The notes below the pieces were generated by a model. That model was not told the origin of the DNA. It saw only the letters and a list, made by a program, of their open reading frames with translations, and ran no database searches. A program made the position numbers and the translations under genes. DNA of 64,000 nucleotides from positions 124,001-188,000 of the forward strand of contig NZ_FWFD01000009.1 of NCBI RefSeq assembly GCF_900163795.1, read 5' to 3'. Below, piece by piece: positions 29,301 through 39,390 of the stretch (positions are counted from its first letter, which is position 1; each line of letters starts with the position of its first letter). This DNA comes from Vagococcus fluvialis bH819. GTDB taxonomy: Bacteria; Bacillota; Bacilli; Lactobacillales; Vagococcaceae.

Positions 29301-29512
29301 AACGTAATTGGTTCAATATAAACTTTATCCGCAATTTCTTTATCTGTCATAATGGTTGCTGGGTTAGAGTTAATCAGAATAACCTCGTATCCTTCTTCTC
29401 TCAGCGCTAAACAGGCTTGTGTACCTGCATAATCAAACTCGGCAGCTTGTCCGATGATGATTGGACCAGAACCAATCACTAATATTTTTTTAATATCATT
29501 TCTTTTCGGCAT
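26333..29512 (-). CDS. carB: Carbamoyl-phosphate synthase, large subunit
   Basis: A 1059-residue enzyme with two ATP-grasp halves. Each half begins with a matching nucleotide-fold segment ([24 protein letters not shown] at residues 8 on, and [22 protein letters not shown] near 556). A C-terminal MGS-like allosteric domain follows (about residues 930-1059). The enzyme makes carbamoyl phosphate for pyrimidines and, if no paralogue exists, for arginine. The start overlaps the end of carA by 17 bases. Regulation by UMP/UTP-sensing PyrR is shared with the whole operon. Confidence 0.97.
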   Translation of the reverse strand: MPKRNDIKKILVIGSGPIIIGQAAEFDYAGTQACLALREEGYEVILINSNPATIMTDKEIADKVYIEPITLEFVAKILRKERPDAILPTLGGQTGLNMAMTLSESGILDELDIELLGTKLSAIDQAEDRDLFKQLMEELGEPIPESAIVTTVEEALEFAKEIGYPLIVRPAFTLGGTGGGMCDDEESLIEITKNGLHLSPATQCLIEKSIAGYKEIEYEVMRDSNDNAIVVCHMENFDPVGIHTGDSIVFAPCQTLSDVEIQFLRDASLKIIKALKIEGGCNVQLALDPHSYKYYVIEVNPRVSRSSALASKATGIPIAKLAAKIAVGLTLDEVKNPVTETTYAMFEPALDYVVTKIPRWAFDKFEKGNRKLSTQMKATGEVMSLGRTIEESLLKAVRSLEIGAYHIELEELTPLSDDEITYGMIHAQDDRLFYVSEAIRRGFTIYEVADFTKIDVFFLDKLLHIVEVETQIKENKQNIEVLKEAKQLGFSDVYIADKWEMSIKEVYDLRKEKNIFPVYKMVDTCAAEFASKTPYFYGTYEIENESIKSEKESIIVLGSGPIRIGQGVEFDYATVHSVRAIQNAGYEAIIMNSNPETVSTDFSISDKLYFEPLTLEDVMHVIELEQPKGVIVQFGGQTAINLAEGLTEHGVKIIGTTIEDLDRAENRDKFEQALKELGIPQPEGATATNTEDAIVIAERIKYPVLVRPSYVLGGRAMEIVWSTSDLKRYMKEAVKASPEHPVLIDRYLVGTECEVDAICDGENVLLPGIMEHIERAGVHSGDSMAVYPPQNLSEEVIGKIVDYTKKLALGLNCKGMMNVQFIAQDSEVYVIEVNPRASRTVPFLSKVTGIPMAQVATKCILGQDLTELGYEDGLYKISDLVHVKAPVFSFAKLQEVDTQLGPEMKSTGEVMGTDKTLEKALYKAFEASGMHLPNYGSVLFTIADESKEEALQLAKRFSEIGYGLVATEGTGEFFRSHGLEVKVVSKLDQNSQVNVLDMIRLGQTQLVINTTGNESQPKSDGFKIRRVSVENGVPLMTSLDTADAILKVLEDRNFSAIAL

Positions 29513-30587
29513 TTTTTATCCCCCAAGTTTCCATTAATTCTACAAATTCATCAAACAATGACACAGCATCATGTGGACCCGGTGCTGCATCTGGATGAAA
29601 TTGAACTGAGAATGATGGGTATTTTTTATGTTTAATTCCTTCAACTGTGCCATCATTTATTTCAATATGCGTTAACATTAACTCTGTTGTATCCAAACTA
29701 TCTCGAGACACCGCATAGCCGTGATTTTGAGAAGTAAAGTAAACTTGGTTCGACGCAATCTCTTTTACTGGATGATTACTTCCACGATGGCCATATTTCA
29801 ATTTAAATGTGTCAGCACCATTTGAAAGACTAAGTAACTGGTGACCTAAGCAAATCCCAAAGATTGGTACTTTACCTTGAATTCCTAAAATCATACTAGA
29901 TGTTTTTAAGACATCTTTAGGATCTCCTGGTCCATTTGATAACATAACACCATCAGGAGCTAACTCTAATATTTGTTCTGCTGTGTAATGGTAAGGGACA
30001 ACGGTTACGCCACACTTTCTAGCCACTAATTCTCTTAAAATACTTTGTTTCATTCCATAGTCAACAACCACTACGTTTTTACCCACTCCCGGAATATGAT
30101 AGGCTTTAGTTGTTGACACTTCATGGACTTGATTATTAGGTAAGACGGTTGCTTTTAATTGATCGTACTCATGATTAATATCGTTTACTACATCAATAAT
30201 ACTTCCTTTAATCGTGCCAGATTCTCTTAATTTTCTAGTTAACGCACGGGTATCAATACCTGAAATCCCCGGTATTTTTTTATTTTTAAGAAACTCATCT
30301 AAAGTCATTTTACTCCGCCAATTTGATGCTACTCTTGCATAATCTTTAACGATAACTCCGTTACATGATGGTTCCATTGATTCAAAGTCATCTCGATTAA
30401 TTCCGTAATTTCCGATTGTTGGGTAAGTAAACATTATCATTTGTCCCTTAAAACTTGGATCAGTCAAAACTTCTTGGTACCCACTCATTCCAGTCGTAAA
30501 AACAACTTCTCCTGTTCCAATTCCTGGTGCACCAAAGCCGACACCTTCAAAATATGTTCCATCTTCTAATATCAACAATCGTTTCAT
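29496..30587 (-). CDS. carA: Carbamoyl-phosphate synthase, small (glutaminase) subunit
   Basis: A 363-residue class I glutamine amidotransferase subunit. The nucleophile is Cys246 in [10 protein letters not shown] and the catalytic His is His331 in [13 protein letters not shown]. The third triad position, Glu in E. coli and B. subtilis, is Asp333 here; this conservative change also occurs, from memory, in other Lactobacillales. It feeds ammonia to CarB through the subunit tunnel. It starts three bases after the pyrC stop and overlaps carB by 17 bases. Confidence 0.96.
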   Translation of the reverse strand: MKRLLILEDGTYFEGVGFGAPGIGTGEVVFTTGMSGYQEVLTDPSFKGQMIMFTYPTIGNYGINRDDFESMEPSCNGVIVKDYARVASNWRSKMTLDEFLKNKKIPGISGIDTRALTRKLRESGTIKGSIIDVVNDINHEYDQLKATVLPNNQVHEVSTTKAYHIPGVGKNVVVVDYGMKQSILRELVARKCGVTVVPYHYTAEQILELAPDGVMLSNGPGDPKDVLKTSSMILGIQGKVPIFGICLGHQLLSLSNGADTFKLKYGHRGSNHPVKEIASNQVYFTSQNHGYAVSRDSLDTTELMLTHIEINDGTVEGIKHKKYPSFSVQFHPDAAPGPHDAVSLFDEFVELMETWGIKNAEKK

Positions 30588-30590
30588 TTT

Positions 30591-31871
30591 CTACTCTCCC
30601 CTATGCCAAACTATTTGACCATCTACTAGTGTATATAGTGTTTCTCCTGTGACTTTTTCACCAATAAAAGGTGTATTATTAGATTTTGAAACAAAGTTAT
30701 CTTCTATGGTTAACTTTTTATTTAAGTCAAAAATCGCAATGTCCGCACAACTGCCTATATTTAACGTTCCTGTTTTTAAATTAAATATCTCAGAAGGTGT
30801 TTGGGTCATCCACTTCACTACTTGCGCTAAAGTGAATTTTCCCGTTTGAACAAAGTGTGTATACATTAACTGAAAAGCTGTCTCACTACCAATAATACCA
30901 AAGGGTGAATGAACCATACTTTGATTTTTTTCTTCATGACTATGAGGGGCATGATCTGTTGCGATACAATCAATCGTCCCATCTAGTAAACCATCGATTA
31001 AAGCTTGTTGATCTTCAGTCGCTCTAAGCGGTGGGTTCATTTTGAATCGGCCATTGTCTTCTGTAATATCTGTATCCTTCATAATTAAATGATGAGGACA
31101 AACCTCACAGGTTACATGAACACCATGTTTTTTTGCTTGCCTAATCACTTCAACACTTTCTTTTGTTGAAACGTGACACACATGGTAGTGAACACCTGTC
31201 TCTTTTGCAAGTAATACATCTCTTGCGATTTGAGAGGACTCTGTGGCGCTCATGATACCTGGTAAGCCTAGTTTTTCTGAAATCTGACCTTTGTGCATAA
31301 CCCCACCGAACAAAAGCGATTCATCTTCTGTATGAGCGACAATTGCCATATCAATTTTTGCAGCTTCTTCCATGGCTTGATACATAATACCTGCTGTTTG
31401 AACCCCGACACCGTCATTTGTGAAGGCAAAGGCTTTTGCTTCTTTTAAGGCCTTAAAATCAACTAATTCTTCACTATTTAATTCTTTTGTAATTGGTGCA
31501 TATTGGAGAATCTTAACGTGACTATCTTTTTCAATTCTTCGATTAACATCGTTTAATTTATCTTTCGTGTCTGGGACTGGGTTAAGGTTGGGCATAGCAC
31601 ACACTGTGGTAAATCCACCTTTAGCTGCAGATGCACTTCCTGTTTCAATGGTTTCTTTGTATTCAAATCCTGGTTCTCTAAAGTGGACATGAACATCGAC
31701 TAAACCTGGTGTAATTAAGCCGCCTTCAGCATCTATCACTTGATCAAATTCCAAATCTTCTGTTTCAAGATTTCCAAGCGCCTTAATTTTAGTGCCTTCT
31801 ATCCAAACATCGACTTGGTTCAATTCATTATCTTTTGTCACAATATAACCATTTTTAATTAATGTTTTCAT
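30591..31871 (-). CDS. pyrC: Dihydroorotase
   Basis: Start chosen at ATG 31871, with AGGAGGG directly upstream; the open frame extends eight codons further, into the end of pyrB, without a good start. The 426-residue amidohydrolase is the type I bacterial form. Metal ligands are visible in DVHVHFREPG (His61 and His63) and in ATDHAPHSHEEK near residue 305. It closes carbamoyl aspartate to dihydroorotate. It lies between pyrB and carA in the operon. Confidence 0.96.
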   Translation of the reverse strand: MKTLIKNGYIVTKDNELNQVDVWIEGTKIKALGNLETEDLEFDQVIDAEGGLITPGLVDVHVHFREPGFEYKETIETGSASAAKGGFTTVCAMPNLNPVPDTKDKLNDVNRRIEKDSHVKILQYAPITKELNSEELVDFKALKEAKAFAFTNDGVGVQTAGIMYQAMEEAAKIDMAIVAHTEDESLLFGGVMHKGQISEKLGLPGIMSATESSQIARDVLLAKETGVHYHVCHVSTKESVEVIRQAKKHGVHVTCEVCPHHLIMKDTDITEDNGRFKMNPPLRATEDQQALIDGLLDGTIDCIATDHAPHSHEEKNQSMVHSPFGIIGSETAFQLMYTHFVQTGKFTLAQVVKWMTQTPSEIFNLKTGTLNIGSCADIAIFDLNKKLTIEDNFVSKSNNTPFIGEKVTGETLYTLVDGQIVWHRGE

Positions 31872-31881
31872 GTTTTCCCTC

Positions 31882-32808
31882 CTATGCTTTTCCATGTAAT
31901 ATGGCTTCTAAAATCGCCATTCTCATAAAGACACCATTACTCATTTGTTGTGTAATTCGTGATTGGTATGATTCTACTAATTCATCTGCTAGCTCAACAT
32001 CTCTATTAACTGGTGCCGGATGCATGATAATTGCTTTAGCTTTCATTTGTTGGGCACGTTCATTTGTTAAGCCGTAATCACGGTGATAATTCTCTTTTGA
32101 AAAAGCATGACCTTCTTCGTGACGTTCATGTTGTACTCTTAACATCATCATCACATCAACTTTTTTGATTGCTTCATCAATTGTGATAAACTCGCCGTAT
32201 GCTTCGTATTGCTTGTTGTACCATTCATCTGGACCACAGAAGAAAAGATTAGCACCTAGTCTTTTTAACATTTTCATATTAGAGTTAGCAACTCTTGAAT
32301 GGGTTAAATCCCCACAAATCGCAATTTCTAAATTCTCAAATTCACCAAATTCTTCATAAATAGTCAATAAATCAAGTAAACATTGTGTTGGATGATTACC
32401 ACTCCCATCTCCTCCGTTTATGATTGAAGTAGTTATCGTTTTACTTTCTATTAATTCATTGTAATAATTCTCTTCACCGTGTCTAATGACACAGGCATGA
32501 ACACCGATAGCTGACATCGTCAACACTGTATCATAAAGAGATTCTCCTTTTGAAACAGAGCTAGTTTTAGCATCAAATTCAATAACATCAATTCCTAATT
32601 TCTTTTCAGCTACTTCAAAACTCTTATGAGTTCTCGTGCTGTTTTCGAAAAATAAATTCGCTGTGAAAAATTGTTGTTCATTTAGCTGTGACCTATCACC
32701 TTGTTTAAACTGCTGAGCTCTTTGAATTAAGCCCATGACTTCCTGATCACTCAATGATTCCGCTGTTAAAAGATGTTTTAAACTAATTTTTTCCGATGTC
32801 ACTATCAT
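31882..32808 (-). CDS. pyrB: Aspartate carbamoyltransferase, catalytic subunit
   Basis: A 308-residue transcarbamoylase joining carbamoyl phosphate and aspartate. The carbamoyl-phosphate motif STRTHKSF begins at Ser57, and the loop [16 protein letters not shown] near 135 and the HPAPVNR segment near 264 are intact. No regulatory pyrI gene is present, as expected in Firmicutes. It lies 34 bases after pyrP, with no attenuator between them. Confidence 0.97.
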   Translation of the reverse strand: MIVTSEKISLKHLLTAESLSDQEVMGLIQRAQQFKQGDRSQLNEQQFFTANLFFENSTRTHKSFEVAEKKLGIDVIEFDAKTSSVSKGESLYDTVLTMSAIGVHACVIRHGEENYYNELIESKTITTSIINGGDGSGNHPTQCLLDLLTIYEEFGEFENLEIAICGDLTHSRVANSNMKMLKRLGANLFFCGPDEWYNKQYEAYGEFITIDEAIKKVDVMMMLRVQHERHEEGHAFSKENYHRDYGLTNERAQQMKAKAIIMHPAPVNRDVELADELVESYQSRITQQMSNGVFMRMAILEAILHGKA

Positions 32809-32842
32809 GTACGTTCCTCCTATTGATTAAGTTAAATTTTAT

Positions 32843-34135
32843 TTATTCCGTTTCACTTTTAGCTTGTTGAGGTAGTACCACGTTCATTATGATTCCGAAT
32901 AAAGTTGCCAAAGCCATACCTGAGACTGCTACTGTACCTGCTTGGAAAGTTAAGCCACCAATTCCGATAACTAAGATGACTGAAGCAATAAGCAAATTGC
33001 GTTTTTGGTTAAAATCAATGTTGTTATCAATTAGTATTTTCAACCCACTTGAAGCAATAACTCCGAACAAGATAAAGCTGATTCCGGCGATAACTGGCCC
33101 AGGGATACTTTGGATGATGGCTGTTAATTTTCCAACAAATCCTAAGATCATCGCTAATGTGGCTGCTCCTCCGATAACAAAGACACTGTGAACTCGTGTA
33201 ATTGCTAACACGCCGATGTTTTCTCCGTAACTCGTTACAGGAGGTCCACCTACAAGACCTGCAACAATTTGCGCTAACCCATCACCCATTAGAGTTTTGT
33301 GTAAGCCTGGATTTTCATAGAAATTACGTTTGGTTAATTTATTAAGAACCATCAAGTGACCAACGTGCTCCGTCATGGTGACAAAAGCGATAGGTGCCAT
33401 AGTGACAATCGCTGTTATATATAATTTAGGTGAGTAAGTAACAAATGGTACTTGGAAGTTTGGTACTGCAAACCAAGCCGCATCTTTAATCGGTTGAACA
33501 TCAACGATTCCGAAAATTAAAGCAACGATATAGCCAGAAACAATTCCTAGTAAAATCGGTATTAGCCCTAAGAAACCTTTTAAATACATGTTAAAGATAA
33601 TTGTTAAAACTAAAGTAATAAGTGCCACTGCAATGTATTTCACATTATAAAGTTGTTCTGGTGTTCCTAAATTTTCAAACATGGCTTGATTGGCGGCATT
33701 CGCTGCTAAGCCAAGTCCGATTACCATGACAACTGGTCCAACAACAATCGGTGGTAACAAGCGGTCAAGCCAAGCTGAACCCGCCTTTTTAACAATCATG
33801 GAAACAATCAAGTAAACCATTCCCGTTGTTAAAGCTCCTAGCGCAATGGCTGGGTAACCTGCATCTTTCATTAACATCTGCATGGCAGCAATAAAAGCAA
33901 AGCTACTTCCTAGATATGCTGGGATTTTTCCTTTTGTTACAAAAAGATAAACTAACGTTCCTAACCCTGAACTGAAAAGGGCAATTCCTGGATTAATGCC
34001 AACTAAGATGGGGACTAAGACCGTTGCCCCAAACATGGTGAAGAGATGCTGCAAACTAAGACCTAACCACTTTATTCCGCTTGGTTTATCATGTATATCT
34101 AAAACCACATCTGGATTTCTAAATTCTTTATTCAT
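32843..34135 (-). CDS. pyrP: Uracil permease (NCS2 family)
   Basis: A 430-residue nucleobase:cation symporter with about 12 to 14 hydrophobic segments. The NCS2 motifs are seen in TEHVGHLMVLN near residue 255 and in GDGLAQIVAGLVGGPPVTSYGENIG near 284. It imports uracil for salvage. It lies behind the second PyrR attenuator, so it and all downstream genes should respond to uridine nucleotides. Confidence 0.95.
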   Translation of the reverse strand: MNKEFRNPDVVLDIHDKPSGIKWLGLSLQHLFTMFGATVLVPILVGINPGIALFSSGLGTLVYLFVTKGKIPAYLGSSFAFIAAMQMLMKDAGYPAIALGALTTGMVYLIVSMIVKKAGSAWLDRLLPPIVVGPVVMVIGLGLAANAANQAMFENLGTPEQLYNVKYIAVALITLVLTIIFNMYLKGFLGLIPILLGIVSGYIVALIFGIVDVQPIKDAAWFAVPNFQVPFVTYSPKLYITAIVTMAPIAFVTMTEHVGHLMVLNKLTKRNFYENPGLHKTLMGDGLAQIVAGLVGGPPVTSYGENIGVLAITRVHSVFVIGGAATLAMILGFVGKLTAIIQSIPGPVIAGISFILFGVIASSGLKILIDNNIDFNQKRNLLIASVILVIGIGGLTFQAGTVAVSGMALATLFGIIMNVVLPQQAKSETE

Positions 34136-34156
34136 TCTTATCTTCTCCTTTTGTAT

Positions 34157-34275
34157 AAAAAAAGCCTCGTATCTAAATTAGAAACGAGGCGTACGAAAAC
34201 AGACATCGACAATAAAAGAATAGATTTATCCCTATATAGCTATCTGCTTCGCTTTTCCTAGTCTCTCTGGACTTG
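34157..34275 (-). promoter_or_regulatory. PyrR-binding attenuator between pyrR and pyrP
   Basis: The minus strand carries the PyrR anti-antiterminator loop sequence AGTCCAGAGAGACT (34260-34273). About 70 bases further on is a terminator with GCCTCGT and ACGAGGC arms extended by inner pairs, and seven T (34157-34190). The arrangement matches the known PyrR mechanism, in which PyrR with UMP stabilises the binding loop and lets the terminator form. Confidence 0.92.
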
Positions 34276-34285
34276 ATTAAAAAGC

Positions 34286-34825
<540 letters not shown>

Positions 34826-34851
34826 TTAGCTTCCTCCTAAAAAAATCCAAT

Positions 34852-34990
34852 AAAAAAACTCTTATCCGTGAAAGAATAAGAGGGAATTTGTCTACTTAAA
34901 TTAATTAACCCACTTCAAGGTACAACATACCCTAGTATTGGTTAACTTAATTCCTTCTTAGCCTCTCTGGACTACTCTTAAAGGACTTCT
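34852..34990 (-). promoter_or_regulatory. PyrR-binding attenuator in the pyrR leader
   Basis: The minus strand carries the canonical PyrR loop AGTCCAGAGAGGC (34961-34973), followed by the antiterminator region and a terminator with arms CTCTTAT / ATAAGAG and seven T (34852-34882), shortly before the pyrR ribosome binding site. This is the operon-proximal copy of the attenuator seen again before pyrP. Confidence 0.93.
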
Positions 34991-35007
34991 ATTTATTTAT
35001 TAAAATC

Positions 35008-35036
35008 ATCTTACCTTAAAATTAATAACTAATCAA
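35008..35036 (-). promoter_or_regulatory. Promoter of the pyr operon
   Basis: Minus-strand TTGATT and TAAGAT boxes with a 17-base spacer. The -35 box overlaps the last codons of rluD. Transcription would begin about 28 bases before the PyrR loop, so the pyr operon has its own start apart from rluD. Confidence 0.72.
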
Positions 35037-35937
35037 TGTTTTTGCGCAATTCTTCCAAAGTTTCTACAAAAATTTCTGGTAATTCACTATCAAAAGTCAT
35101 CATTTCATGGGTTGTTGGATGTTCAAAGCCTAACGTTCTAGCATGTAAGAACTGACCATTACCTTTTAATGTTTTTTTAGGTCCGTATAAAGGATCCCCT
35201 GCTATTTGGAAGCCAATATAATCCATATGAACACGAATTTGATGTGTTCTACCCGTTTCTAGTTGGCATTCAACTAAAGTAAATTTACCAAATCGTTCTA
35301 ATACTTCAAAGTGAGTCACAGCTGGTTTTCCATCTTTAACGACAGCTTGTTTTTGACGATTTTCTTTACTACGACCGATTGGCGCATTGATTGATCCTTT
35401 TTCGTGAGGAATCACACCATGAACTAAGGCCACATATTTTCTTAACGCTTTTCTTTCTTTTAATTGTTCTGCTAAGAAGAGATGAGACTCATCATTTTTA
35501 GCGACCATCAGTAACCCAGAGGTATCTTTATCAATACGGTGAACAATCCCTGGTCTAATCACATCATTAATCGTTGACAACTTATCACTGTGATTCATTA
35601 ACGCATTAACAAGCGTTCCATCAGGATGCCCCATTGAGGGATGAACAACCATTCCTTGGGGTTTGTTAATCACCATTACTTGGTCATCTTCAAAAACAAT
35701 ATCTAAAGGAATATCTTGAGCAATTGCTTCAATTACTTGAGGCTCTGGACGATCAATAATAATCTCGTCATTTTCTTTAACCTTATAGTTCGCTCTGGTA
35801 ATTTCTTTATTTACTGTTACATGTTCACCTTTTAACCATGCTTGAATTTGTGATCTTGAAAATTGTTTGAAGGCTTCTGTTAAAACCTTATCCAATCTTC
35901 CTTTTTCATCTTTAATTGTGTACTTTAATAATTCCAT
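35029..35937 (-). CDS. rluD: 23S rRNA pseudouridine synthase, RluD family
   Basis: A 302-residue RluA/RluD-type synthase. An S4-like RNA-binding domain spans about residues 13-75 and the catalytic domain follows, with the nucleophile Asp136 in HRIDKDTSGLLM and the RTHQIRVHMDYIG motif near 230. It modifies large-subunit rRNA. Location just upstream of pyrR is common in Firmicutes. Which uridines are modified cannot be told from sequence alone. Confidence 0.93.
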   Translation of the reverse strand: MELLKYTIKDEKGRLDKVLTEAFKQFSRSQIQAWLKGEHVTVNKEITRANYKVKENDEIIIDRPEPQVIEAIAQDIPLDIVFEDDQVMVINKPQGMVVHPSMGHPDGTLVNALMNHSDKLSTINDVIRPGIVHRIDKDTSGLLMVAKNDESHLFLAEQLKERKALRKYVALVHGVIPHEKGSINAPIGRSKENRQKQAVVKDGKPAVTHFEVLERFGKFTLVECQLETGRTHQIRVHMDYIGFQIAGDPLYGPKKTLKGNGQFLHARTLGFEHPTTHEMMTFDSELPEIFVETLEELRKNID

Positions 35938-35989
35938 TTATTCGCTCCTTAAATCTAAGTCCTACCTATTCTATCACAGTTTTGTGTGA

Positions 35990-36023
35990 AAAAGAAAAAA
36001 GAACCTAACATTTTGCTAGATTC
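35990..36023 (-). terminator. Terminator after the thioredoxin-like gene pair
   Basis: On the minus strand GAATCTAGC and GTTAGGTTC form a nine-pair stem with some G-U pairs, followed by TTTTTTCTTTTT. The left arm overlaps the stop codon of the upstream gene. Confidence 0.8.
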
Positions 36024-36379
36024 TACTCTTTTGAATCAAAAACTCCAACGACACTACCATCTTTTTGTTTAGATGCAACTTTTAAAAATAGTTTTTCATC
36101 CGAGTACTTATCTACCTTATAACTACCATCTTCTTGTTTTAAAGTATCTAATTGATCAAATGATTCAAAATTTTCTAGGTACTTATATTTTTTGGCAATT
36201 TCTTGGGTTTCTTTATCTAATTTTTCAAATTCTTTTTGATTTATTTCATCTACCGTAATTTTTCCTGTGTCAACTGCGACTGCATCCGGCTTTTGAGTTC
36301 GCATGTATTCATTATAAACAAAGTAACCTCCACCAGCTAATATGACAACAAATACTAAAATTGAAAAAAATTTCTTCAT
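36023..36379 (-). CDS. Small single-pass membrane or secreted protein of unknown function
   Basis: A 118-residue protein not recognised. One hydrophobic helix (about residues 4-23) is followed by a 90-residue hydrophilic, probably extracellular part with a helical stretch (EINQKEFEKLDKETQEI). There is no lipobox cysteine. It lies two bases after the thioredoxin-like gene and ends in a terminator, so the two form a two-gene operon, and a shared role with the thioredoxin-like protein is likely but unproven. Confidence 0.72.
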   Translation of the reverse strand: MKKFFSILVFVVILAGGGYFVYNEYMRTQKPDAVAVDTGKITVDEINQKEFEKLDKETQEIAKKYKYLENFESFDQLDTLKQEDGSYKVDKYSDEKLFLKVASKQKDGSVVGVFDSKE

Positions 36380-36381
36380 TC

Positions 36382-36741
36382 TTACACCCTCTCGATTAAT
36401 TTCGCTGCTTCCGTTCCCTCAACGATTTTTTTTACATCACTATATAATTCTTGAATTGGAATAAATCGAGCTTTTCTCATATATTCTTTTCCCTCAACAA
36501 ACAATAAGATAACCGGTGCTGTCATAACAGAAAATTCACCTGAAACTTTAGGGATTTCTACTGCGTCTACTTCAATAAACACCACAGTTTTTCTAAATTC
36601 TTTAAGTTTACTTTCAACTTGAGGTTTTAGCCCATGACAAACACTACAATTTGGTTGGCTAAAATAAACAAATACTAATTCATTCGTTAAAATATTATTT
36701 TTTAATTCTTCAATAGTTTTAATTTTTTTTAAACACTTCAT
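36382..36741 (-). CDS. Thioredoxin family protein with CSVC active site
   Basis: A 119-residue single-domain thioredoxin-like protein without signal peptide. The redox motif is CSVC (Cys32 and Cys35) in YFSQPNCSVCHGLKP, followed by the cis-Pro segment MTAPVILLF. It resembles YtpP- or BrcD-type thioredoxin-like proteins rather than classical TrxA (CGPC). ATG 36741 is used; a GTG one codon earlier lies inside the AAGGGG ribosome binding site. A promoter lies so close that the 5' leader is only about 12 bases. Confidence 0.85.
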   Translation of the reverse strand: MKCLKKIKTIEELKNNILTNELVFVYFSQPNCSVCHGLKPQVESKLKEFRKTVVFIEVDAVEIPKVSGEFSVMTAPVILLFVEGKEYMRKARFIPIQELYSDVKKIVEGTEAAKLIERV

Positions 36742-36759
36742 CACCCCTTGTATACAACA

Positions 36760-36788
36760 ATTATATAAAACGAATGATGTTATGCCAA
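36760..36788 (-). promoter_or_regulatory. Promoter of the thioredoxin-like operon
   Basis: Minus-strand TTGGCA and TATAAT boxes with a 17-base spacer, giving a very short 5' leader. Confidence 0.82.
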
Positions 36789-36801
36789 ACTATATGTTTT
36801 A

Positions 36802-37761
36802 TTATAGCACACCATGATATTTTTTGAAGTCTTGAATTAGGTTTTGATGCTCTAACCATTCAATTATAATACAAGAAACAATAAACATCAGCTCTTGTCG
36901 ATCTAAAGAATTGCCTTGTATATTTTCGATTAATTCAGTGCGGATTTTTAAAAGAGAAGGAATTTGTTTTTCTGATGATAATCGCACCATATTGAAGCTG
37001 TATTGATCCTTGTTAATAGCTATATAGCCCATTTCAAATAAAGTTTCCATAAAGATATCATTTTTTTGAACCCATAATTCTTTTCCTTTTTCTAAGCGAC
37101 GTAATTTTCTTTCACAGTAATTTAAAAAATATTCTTGGTTCACGTCACCGATCTTATTTCTAATTCTGACAAAAGAATCTAGCGACTCATTGTGACTCAT
37201 TTTTAAATAATTAAAAAAATCAACAAAATTATTGGAATAATAAGGTACATATCTTCCCATTGAAATATATCTGGCTTTTTTTACTTGGACTTCCGTGTAT
37301 CTAGTAGGCAATCTCAACCACTTTTTAGCTTGATCGCTTTGCTCGTAAACTGTTATTTTTGATGAATATTGATCCTTAAACAATTCATATAAAATAATCA
37401 AGAAACGCTCTTCAACAGGTAATAATTTCACTTCCTCATTAAATTGCGATATAAAAGAAATTTTTTCGTTATTTAAATAATTTATTGTCTGCTCATTAAG
37501 CATTTTTTGTTTTTCTTTTGAAACAAAGACTCCAGAAAACGAGTATTTTCCATGATACCTTTCTACAAAATCAGAATCAATTAAATTATCGATCAATCGA
37601 TCAAAATCAGTTGTTTCAGATACATTTTTTTTAATATCTCGTAAAGTCACTTCTTGATTTTGTTGTTCTATTAAATAGGTAATCACTTGATTAAAGATAG
37701 GCTTTTCAGTTAGTTTTTGTTTTTCTGGATTGAATATATTATTACTTATTTTAACAATCAT
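36802..37761 (-). CDS. Protein of unknown function downstream of ppaC
   Basis: A 319-residue soluble protein with no transmembrane segment or signal. Start chosen at ATG 37761, nine bases after AAAGGTG; a GTG four codons upstream is part of that site. The N-terminal 90 residues look like a winged-helix unit (IFNQVITYLIEQQNQEVTLRDI, then DFDRLIDNLIDSDFVERYHGKYSF). A helical region rich in Arg, Lys and Tyr follows (YTEVQVKKARYISMGRYVPYY). The position after ppaC recalls the DUF1803 genes of streptococci, but identity to that family is not certain. A DNA- or RNA-related role is speculative. Confidence 0.65.
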   Translation of the reverse strand: MIVKISNNIFNPEKQKLTEKPIFNQVITYLIEQQNQEVTLRDIKKNVSETTDFDRLIDNLIDSDFVERYHGKYSFSGVFVSKEKQKMLNEQTINYLNNEKISFISQFNEEVKLLPVEERFLIILYELFKDQYSSKITVYEQSDQAKKWLRLPTRYTEVQVKKARYISMGRYVPYYSNNFVDFFNYLKMSHNESLDSFVRIRNKIGDVNQEYFLNYCERKLRRLEKGKELWVQKNDIFMETLFEMGYIAINKDQYSFNMVRLSSEKQIPSLLKIRTELIENIQGNSLDRQELMFIVSCIIIEWLEHQNLIQDFKKYHGVL

Positions 37762-37778
37762 AACAAGGAACACCTTTC

Positions 37779-37825
37779 AAAAAAAGACCAAAACAAAAGT
37801 TATAAAATCTCTTGTTTTGATCTTT
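37779..37825 (-). terminator. Terminator after ppaC
   Basis: On the minus strand a long stem of AAAGATCAAAACAA with TTTGTTTTGGTCTTT (G-U pair included) is followed by seven T. The right side runs into the ribosome binding region of the next gene. Confidence 0.85.
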
Positions 37826-37832
37826 TACTTTT

Positions 37833-38759
37833 TTAGTTAAATGCGTTTGTTAATGGTGGAACGACTTGTTTTTTACGTGATACGACACCATTCAATACTG
37901 CTTGATTGTTTACCAATTTAACTCCAAAAGCAGATTCAACTTTGTCTTTAGGTTCTCCAACTACAAGAACGACTGAGTCACTTTCTAAGATGTTTGTAAT
38001 AACTAAAACAAACATGTCAAAACTATTTAATTCATTTTGTTTGGCCATTTCAATTTCCAATTCTGATTGACGAGATAATACATCGTTCACATCAACAGTG
38101 TTAACTTGACCAATCCGTAAGTTTTTGCCACCCATTGGGAATGATTTAGCGTCAGCATCAATTAATTGCAATGCTGTTTTATCTGATAAGTTAGTTCCAG
38201 CTTTTAACATATCTAAGCCATAAACGTTCACATCAACGTCAGCAATCTCAGCTAATTCTTTAGCTGCTTTCACGTCTTCTTCTGTACATGTTGGTGATTT
38301 AAATAGCAATGAATCTGAAACGATTGCAGAAAGCATTAATCCAGCAATGTTTTTAGGAATCTCAATACCATGTTCTTTGTATAATTTTAAGATGATTGTG
38401 TTGGTACAACCAACTGGCTCGCCTCGGTAGTATAAAGGATTGGCTGTTTCAAAGTTTGCTATTCTGTGGTGATCCACAACAGCTAAAACGTCTAATTCTT
38501 TAATATCAGAAACACTTTGTTGTGCTTCATTGTGGTCGACTAACATGACACTATCCACTTCATTTTTAGCTGTTTCAATCACACGAGGCGCTTCAACATT
38601 AAAGTAGTTAAGTGCATATGATGTTTCTTCATTGGGTGTGCCTAATGCAACGGCTTCGGCTTCTAGCCCTAATTTATTTTGTAAGTAAGCATAAGAAATA
38701 GCAGATGTAATTGCATCTGTATCTGGGTTTTGATGTCCGAAAACTAATACTTTTGACAT
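37833..38759 (-). CDS. ppaC: Manganese-dependent inorganic pyrophosphatase (family II)
   Basis: Start chosen at ATG 38759, after GGAGG; the longer open frame upstream covers the promoter. The 308-residue DHH-family enzyme hydrolyses pyrophosphate to phosphate. Metal ligands are visible as His9, Asp13 and Asp15 (GHQNPDTDA), Asp75 (VDHNE) and the DHH triad Asp96-His97-His98. The C-terminal DHHA2 domain ends with [10 protein letters not shown], the substrate-binding motif. An extended -10 promoter (TGCTATAAT) lies about 35 bases upstream, and a terminator follows. Confidence 0.97.
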   Translation of the reverse strand: MSKVLVFGHQNPDTDAITSAISYAYLQNKLGLEAEAVALGTPNEETSYALNYFNVEAPRVIETAKNEVDSVMLVDHNEAQQSVSDIKELDVLAVVDHHRIANFETANPLYYRGEPVGCTNTIILKLYKEHGIEIPKNIAGLMLSAIVSDSLLFKSPTCTEEDVKAAKELAEIADVDVNVYGLDMLKAGTNLSDKTALQLIDADAKSFPMGGKNLRIGQVNTVDVNDVLSRQSELEIEMAKQNELNSFDMFVLVITNILESDSVVLVVGEPKDKVESAFGVKLVNNQAVLNGVVSRKKQVVPPLTNAFN

Positions 38760-38858
38760 AATTTTAATTCCTCCAATATCGATATCTTGCTCCTCATTAT
38801 AGCATAAATCCAAAATATCTTAATAGGTTTATGAAAGAAAATTTAGATAATCACAGAC

Positions 38859-39386
38859 TTAATTATTTTCAATCCAGTATCTTCTAACCCAAACTTTGTC
38901 TTCTTCAATATATACTTTATTCTCTAAGACACCACCGTTATTTTCAATCACACTAGCTGAACCTAGATTATCATCATCACATGTCAATAACACTGGATCA
39001 ATATGATACGTTTTAGCAAGTTTCAATCCTTCTTTCAACATCAGGCTGCCATAACCTTTTCGCCTTTCAGAAGGTGCAACCGAATAACCAATATAGCCAC
39101 CTATTTTAGTTAAATAGTCATTTAATTCTAGTCTTAAATTTAATAATCCTAAAACCTTTTTGCTGTCATTATTCACCAACATATACTCAATACATGGAAC
39201 AAAATTTTTATTAGGTATTGTTTCTTTATTTTCTGATAATTTTAAATACTCCAGCCAGCCATTAATCGTTTCGAATTCAGCAAGTAGACTTGATCCATGT
39301 ACGAACTCCGAAAATTCAACCTGATATGCTAAAATTCCCTTTTCAAAATCCATACTCGGTTTTATTAAACTAATATTTTCTACCAT
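38859..39386 (-). CDS. GNAT family N-acetyltransferase
   Basis: A 175-residue single-domain acetyltransferase. The acetyl-CoA loop is SERRKGYGSLMLKEGL near residues 107-122, after IGGYIGYSVAP, and the C-terminal part reads VLLTCDDDNLGSASVIENNGG. ATG 39386 is used (a TTG one codon earlier is the alternative). It is a close relative of the truncated GNAT gene at the left window edge. Its AGGAGG site lies in the right arm of a large hairpin that looks like the ykkD terminator, so read-through transcripts may be poorly translated. The substrate is unknown. Confidence 0.88.
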   Translation of the reverse strand: MVENISLIKPSMDFEKGILAYQVEFSEFVHGSSLLAEFETINGWLEYLKLSENKETIPNKNFVPCIEYMLVNNDSKKVLGLLNLRLELNDYLTKIGGYIGYSVAPSERRKGYGSLMLKEGLKLAKTYHIDPVLLTCDDDNLGSASVIENNGGVLENKVYIEEDKVWVRRYWIENN

Positions 39387-39390
39387 CAAA

